Source of the DNA: Paenibacillus kobensis NBRC 15729
GTDB lineage: Bacteria; Bacillota; Bacilli; Paenibacillales; Paenibacillaceae
Direction: 5' to 3'
DNA: 64,000 nucleotides
Assembly (NCBI RefSeq): GCF_004000825.1
Contig: NZ_BILZ01000005.1
Coordinates: 124,001-188,000 of the forward strand
Every line of letters begins with the position of its first letter. The stretch's first letter is position 1. The position numbers and the translations under genes were made by a program. Below are positions 60,277 to 64,000 of this stretch, in pieces. The notes beneath the pieces were generated by a model that was not told the DNA's origin, did no database searches, and saw only the letters and a list, made by a program, of their open reading frames with translations.

Positions 60277-61932
60277 CTACTTCGCAGCCAAGTCCCATTC
60301 GTTCACGTTGTTGAACGTGCCGAGATTCAGCGGTTTGCCTTCAAGCACATCCTTCGATACGACTTGCAGCCGCTTCTCGGAATAAACGGCGAGCGTCGGC
60401 ACGTCCTCATGCAGCACTTCTTGAAGACGGTCGTAGATCTCGTGGCGCTTCGCTTCGTCGATTTCTTGTTCGCCTTGGGCGATTAATTCGTCGACGACCG
60501 GATTGTTGTACCGGATGACGCTTTCGGGATCGTTGCTTTTGTAGGTCGTGAAGTAGAGGCTTGGCTCGATGTAATAATCCCTCGTAAAAATCGTGATATC
60601 GTGTTCGCCTTTCTCGACTTTATCGATAAGCGTAGGGAAATCGTATTTTTGGACATCGATTTTAAACCCTACGGATTCTAAATTTTGCACCAAAATATCG
60701 GCAGCCTGTTCACGGACTTTGTTGCCGACCGGTATGAGGAATGCAAGCTTCCGGTTCGTGTCCCAACCCGCTTCCTTCAGCAGCTGCTTCGCTTTCTCCG
60801 GATCGTACGGGTAAGGCTCGATATCCTTATTGAAGTACGGATGATTGCTTGGGATGCCGCCGTCGATAATTTCCGCTTGGCCCTTGAGCAGCTGTTCCAC
60901 GATAAGCGGCCGGTTCAGGGCGTACGCGATCGCTTGACGGACCTTCTTATCCGGCAGCTTCTCGACGTTGAAGAATAACTCCGCCGGTTCCGAGGCGGCC
61001 GCGGAAGTCACATTGACGTTGTCGAAGCTTTTCACTTTGTCGTAGTCCGTAATCGGAACGAGTCCGACCGGCAGCGAATTCATCTGAACTTCCCCTGTCT
61101 GCAGCTGGACAACCAGATTTGCCGCTGGCAGCACCTTAATGAAGATCTTATCGATCTTGGGAGCGCCTAAGTAGTACTGCTCATTCTTGGTCAATTCGAC
61201 ATATTGCCCTTGCTCGTAAGCGGCGAACCGGTATGGTCCGTTCGTGACTTCCGGCTTCTGGAAATAAGGATGCGTCGACAGTTGTTCGGGATTCACATCT
61301 TTCAACAGATGCTCCGGCAAATAATAAACCTTCGCACCGAATCGTTCCTTGAATACGAGCGGATCAATCGGCGTCTTCGCTTTGATCTCGAATGTATGCG
61401 AGTCGATGATGCGGAGTCCCTTGATTTCCGTGACGCCCTCCTCCAGCTTGCCGAAGTCGTTCAGCCCTTCGATGAAGTTCAGCTTGAACGAGGTTTCGAC
61501 CTTGGCATTAAGCGCGAGCTTAAGCGTGAAAGCCACGTCCGCCGTCGTGAACGGCGTCCCGTCGTTCCACTTGGCATCCGGGCGAAGCTTGACCGTATAC
61601 GTCTGCTTATCCGTTGTTTCGATCGACTCCGCCAGCTTCGGGACGAACTCGGCCGATTCCGTCACGTCGAGCAGTGCGTCGTTAAGCAATCCAATCGGGG
61701 CAAGCGATGCCGAATTGTCTTGCGTGTTAATCTGGTTTAACGTGACCGGCGCGTTGACGATGCCGATCGTCAGTTTCTTCTCGGCTTGCACCTTTTCTGT
61801 CGTCGGCTGCGGCTTCGTCTCGACCGGAGTACCCTCGTTCGCGTCGTTCGATTGGCTGCATGCCGCCAGCAAGAGGGTTACCACAGCTAAGGCAATCAAT
61901 AGGCTCATTTGTTTTTGTTTGTATCGTTTCAT
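60277..61932 (-). CDS. ABC transporter substrate-binding lipoprotein (Opp/Dpp type)
   Basis: A 551-residue family-5 solute-binding protein. The lipoprotein signal ends at TLLLAACS (Cys25). The family signature KLRPDAKWNDGTPFTTADVAFTLKLA lies near 120, with an EQGQYVELTKNEQYYLGAPK strand further on. It binds oligopeptides, nickel complexes or similar ligands outside the membrane and hands them to the permeases encoded just upstream (62007-63855). The LysW gene follows after 63 bases without a clear terminator, so co-transcription is possible. Confidence 0.9.
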   Translation of the reverse strand: MKRYKQKQMSLLIALAVVTLLLAACSQSNDANEGTPVETKPQPTTEKVQAEKKLTIGIVNAPVTLNQINTQDNSASLAPIGLLNDALLDVTESAEFVPKLAESIETTDKQTYTVKLRPDAKWNDGTPFTTADVAFTLKLALNAKVETSFKLNFIEGLNDFGKLEEGVTEIKGLRIIDSHTFEIKAKTPIDPLVFKERFGAKVYYLPEHLLKDVNPEQLSTHPYFQKPEVTNGPYRFAAYEQGQYVELTKNEQYYLGAPKIDKIFIKVLPAANLVVQLQTGEVQMNSLPVGLVPITDYDKVKSFDNVNVTSAAASEPAELFFNVEKLPDKKVRQAIAYALNRPLIVEQLLKGQAEIIDGGIPSNHPYFNKDIEPYPYDPEKAKQLLKEAGWDTNRKLAFLIPVGNKVREQAADILVQNLESVGFKIDVQKYDFPTLIDKVEKGEHDITIFTRDYYIEPSLYFTTYKSNDPESVIRYNNPVVDELIAQGEQEIDEAKRHEIYDRLQEVLHEDVPTLAVYSEKRLQVVSKDVLEGKPLNLGTFNNVNEWDLAAK

Positions 61933-62006
61933 CTCTTTCCCCCACTCCTTCTATCTTCATTCACGATTTAGCGAAAATGAAACAGGTTCGTCGGCAGATT
62001 ACGGGG

Positions 62007-62888
62007 TTACGCCTTCGCATCCAGCGCGTCGCGCAGCCCGTCTCCGACGAAGTTGACGGCCAATACCGCAATAAGGATCATGCATCCCGCCGGCATCCAC
62101 AGCCATTGCTGCTCAGTCAATACGGTCAAGGACTGCGCGTCGTGCAGCATATTGCCGAGGCTCGCCTGCGGCGACTTCACACCCATGCCGAGAAAGCTGA
62201 GTCCGGCTTCGCTTAGGATCGTCCCGGCTACGCCGAATGTCGCGCTCACGATAATGGGACCGATAATGGTCGGCAGCATGTGGCGGAGCAGAATGCGCGG
62301 CGTGCGGAACCCGAGCGCAACGCCTGCCTTTATGTAATCCAGCTCCTTCGCGGCCAATACGCTTCCCCGCACAAGCATGGCAATCGTGGGCCACTTGAAT
62401 AAAGCGAGTACGATCATGATGGTGGAGATCTGAGATCCCAGCATGCTAACGATTACGAGCACGACCAGCATGTAAGGGAAGCTTAAGAAAATATCGGTCA
62501 TTCTCATTACGGCCATATCGAGCCATCCGCCGTAATAGCCGGCGGCCATTCCTACAAAAGTACCGAACGTTACATAGATCGCAACGGTCGTAAAGCCGAT
62601 GAACAGCGAGACGCGGGTTCCGTATAGCAAGCGGCTTAACACGTCCCTGCCCACTTGATCGGTTCCCAGCCAGTGGGCCGCCGACGGCTTGGCGCCGAAC
62701 GCGCTCGTGACATCATTCGGCGGATAAGGCGTAAGCCACGGGGCGAACAAGGCGGTCAGGATCAGCAGTATTGTCACGGCCAGCCCCCAAATCGCAAGCC
62801 TGTGCCGGACAAATTTGCGCCTAACCTGCCGGACATAACCTTCGACCCTTGTATTCGGCTGTTCCCAAGGCAGCGTTGTCGCAGACAT
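62007..62888 (-). CDS. ABC transporter permease, DppC/OppC-like
   Basis: A 293-residue membrane subunit with about six helices and the conserved cytoplasmic coupling loop (KELDYIKAGVALGFRTPRILLRHMLP). The N-terminal RRKFVRHRLAIWGL is typical of OppC. Start ATG 62888 is eight bases after GGGAGGA; a longer reading to 62948 overlaps the partner gene. It pairs with the DppB-like subunit encoded just upstream. Confidence 0.9.
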   Translation of the reverse strand: MSATTLPWEQPNTRVEGYVRQVRRKFVRHRLAIWGLAVTILLILTALFAPWLTPYPPNDVTSAFGAKPSAAHWLGTDQVGRDVLSRLLYGTRVSLFIGFTTVAIYVTFGTFVGMAAGYYGGWLDMAVMRMTDIFLSFPYMLVVLVIVSMLGSQISTIMIVLALFKWPTIAMLVRGSVLAAKELDYIKAGVALGFRTPRILLRHMLPTIIGPIIVSATFGVAGTILSEAGLSFLGMGVKSPQASLGNMLHDAQSLTVLTEQQWLWMPAGCMILIAVLAVNFVGDGLRDALDAKA

Positions 62889-62904
62889 CGAGGCTTCCTC
62901 CCGT

Positions 62905-63855
62905 TCATCCGTATGTAATGCGCGGATCAGCTGCCGCGTACAGCACATCCGTGAATAAATTGGTCAGCAACACGACGCATGCCGCTATGAGGTTTAGTCC
63001 CATTAGAACCGGGTAATCGCGCGACAGGATCGCTTCCATCGTCAACTGGCCGATTCCCGGCCATTGGAATACTTGCTCGATGACAATACTGCCGCCGAGC
63101 AGCAGAGGAATCTCTGCCCCGACTACGGCAATCACCGGAATTAGCGCGTTGCGCAGCGCATGCTTATTCGTCACCGCGAGTTCCCGCAGTCCCTTCGCCC
63201 TAGCTGTGCGCAAGTAATCTTGTCCTAATACTTCCAGCATGCTGGCCCGGACATACCGCACCTTCTTGCCCGCGATGGCGGCTCCTAGCACCGTTACCGG
63301 CAAGATCATATGCAGAAGGATATCGCCTGCTCCTCCATCTCCGCCTAAGGTCGTCATGCCGCCGGTCGGCAGCCACTTGAACTGTATGCCCACAACGTAG
63401 ATGAGCCCGAGTCCTAAGAAGAAGGGCGGAATGGAAATGCCGAGGAAGGTCATTCCCGTCAAGAAGTAATCCAGCTTCGAATTCCGCTTCACAGCGCTTA
63501 TGATGCCGACCGGTATCGCAATCAGCAATCCTAGCAGCAGAGATGCTGCTGCTAGCAGCAACGTCGGGCCGATCCTCTCTCCGATTAACCGGGAGACGGG
63601 GGCATAGCTGCTGAACGAGTAACCAAGATCACCTCTGAGGACACCGCCTAGCCAATTCGCGTATTGCACATAAAGCGGATCATTCAGACCAAGCCTCTCC
63701 CGCTTCAGCTCCAGCAGCTCTTTCGGAATATTAGGATTGATCAGCATGTCGACGGGATTGCCTGGCGCCATATTCATAATAAGAAAGCTGAGTACCGTAA
63801 TGCCGACAAAAACGGGAACTGCGATGAAGAGCCTCTTGACGATATAAGTGCCCAT
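62905..63855 (-). CDS. ABC transporter permease, DppB/OppB-like
   Basis: A 316-residue membrane subunit. It opens MGTYIVKRLFIAVPVFVGITVLSF, has the N-terminal NMAPGNPVDM motif, about six helices and the EAA-type loop RASMLEVLGQDYLRTARAKGL. It forms the channel with the DppC-like protein. GGGAGG stands before ATG 63855. The ATPase gene precedes it in transcription order. Confidence 0.9.
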   Translation of the reverse strand: MGTYIVKRLFIAVPVFVGITVLSFLIMNMAPGNPVDMLINPNIPKELLELKRERLGLNDPLYVQYANWLGGVLRGDLGYSFSSYAPVSRLIGERIGPTLLLAAASLLLGLLIAIPVGIISAVKRNSKLDYFLTGMTFLGISIPPFFLGLGLIYVVGIQFKWLPTGGMTTLGGDGGAGDILLHMILPVTVLGAAIAGKKVRYVRASMLEVLGQDYLRTARAKGLRELAVTNKHALRNALIPVIAVVGAEIPLLLGGSIVIEQVFQWPGIGQLTMEAILSRDYPVLMGLNLIAACVVLLTNLFTDVLYAAADPRITYG

Positions 63856-63882
63856 TGGCGTCTCTTCCTCCCTCCCTTTCTC

Positions 63883-64000
63883 TCACGCAAGCGGATAATG
63901 ACAAGCGACGGCATGCGGATCCTTCGTTAAGCTTGGTTCTTCCATCCGGCACCGTTCCTGGGCGTACGGACAGCGGGTATGGAACCTGCAGCCTGAGGGC
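63883..64000 (-). CDS. ABC transporter ATP-binding protein, C-terminal end only
   Basis: Reading in from the right edge, 38 codons give [17 protein letters not shown] and on to ACHYPLA before a TGA at 63885-63883. This is the Cys-containing tail seen in DppD/DppF and OppD/OppF ATPases. The rest of the gene lies outside the window. It is the first visible gene of the transporter set. Confidence 0.85.
   Translation of the reverse strand, partial: PSGCRFHTRCPYAQERCRMEEPSLTKDPHAVACHYPLA

Overview
The window looks like chromosome from a Paenibacillus-type member of the Bacillota. Genes carry strong AGGAGG-type ribosome sites, many TTG/GTG starts and tightly overlapping stops and starts. The gene content (FCD-type GntR and YtrA-type GntR regulators, AraC regulators, secreted esterase, trans-AT polyketide synthase) fits that group. 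No rRNA, tRNA or CRISPR array was seen.

Layout. 1-5981: a GntR-controlled sugar-acid operon (two short-chain dehydrogenases, an enolase-superfamily dehydratase, an RraA-type aldolase and an aldo/keto reductase) closed by a strong terminator. 6146-12308: an AraC regulator, a type-B carboxylesterase, a LacI-like-sensor/GGDEF fusion, and an alpha/beta hydrolase + DUF2239 operon with a doubled palindromic operator. 12309-16383: a rearranged patch. A lipoprotein and a streptogrisin-like S1 protease in opposite orientation share a nearly identical pro-domain, flanking a dead insertion sequence. 16384-20460: a MarR-controlled NAD(P)-binding oxidoreductase and a YtrA-type ABC transporter operon, each with recognisable operators.

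20491-41496 (minus strand) is one long operon for a trans-AT polyketide. An aminoacyl-tRNA-synthetase-like amino acid:[carrier protein] ligase and its acyl carrier protein probably supply an amino-acid starter. An FkbH/ACP/acyl-CoA dehydrogenase/hydroxyacyl dehydrogenase set, without an O-methyltransferase, suggests a hydroxymalonyl-ACP extender. A separate acyltransferase serves a 3142-residue KS-KR-ACP-KS-KR-ACP-ACP-C synthase. A type II thioesterase, two ABC exporters and an acylhydrolase-like AT-fold protein complete the set. An AraC regulator and a protein that may be BtrH-like are read divergently. The expected product is a small amino-polyol, in the chemical spirit of zwittermicin but from different machinery.

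43740-48469: a LacI regulator, an MFS transporter and a secreted modular CE1-type esterase, tied together by two nearly identical operators. 48613-49345: an SF0329-family protein and a terminator.

49367-60213 (minus strand) is the most unusual part: an amino-group carrier protein (LysW) pathway. LysW is only 57 residues. It is followed by a LysX-like ligase, a DegT aminotransferase with a catalytically dead partner, an ArgC/LysY reductase, a fused LysZ-kinase/LysK-peptidase, a split transketolase, an MFS exporter, a second ATP-grasp ligase and an FMN reductase. By analogy with the Streptomyces vazabitide A pathway, it should build a C2-extended diamino-dihydroxy acid on the carrier, release it, ligate it and export it. 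An Opp/Dpp-type ABC importer lies immediately upstream in the same direction and runs off the right edge.
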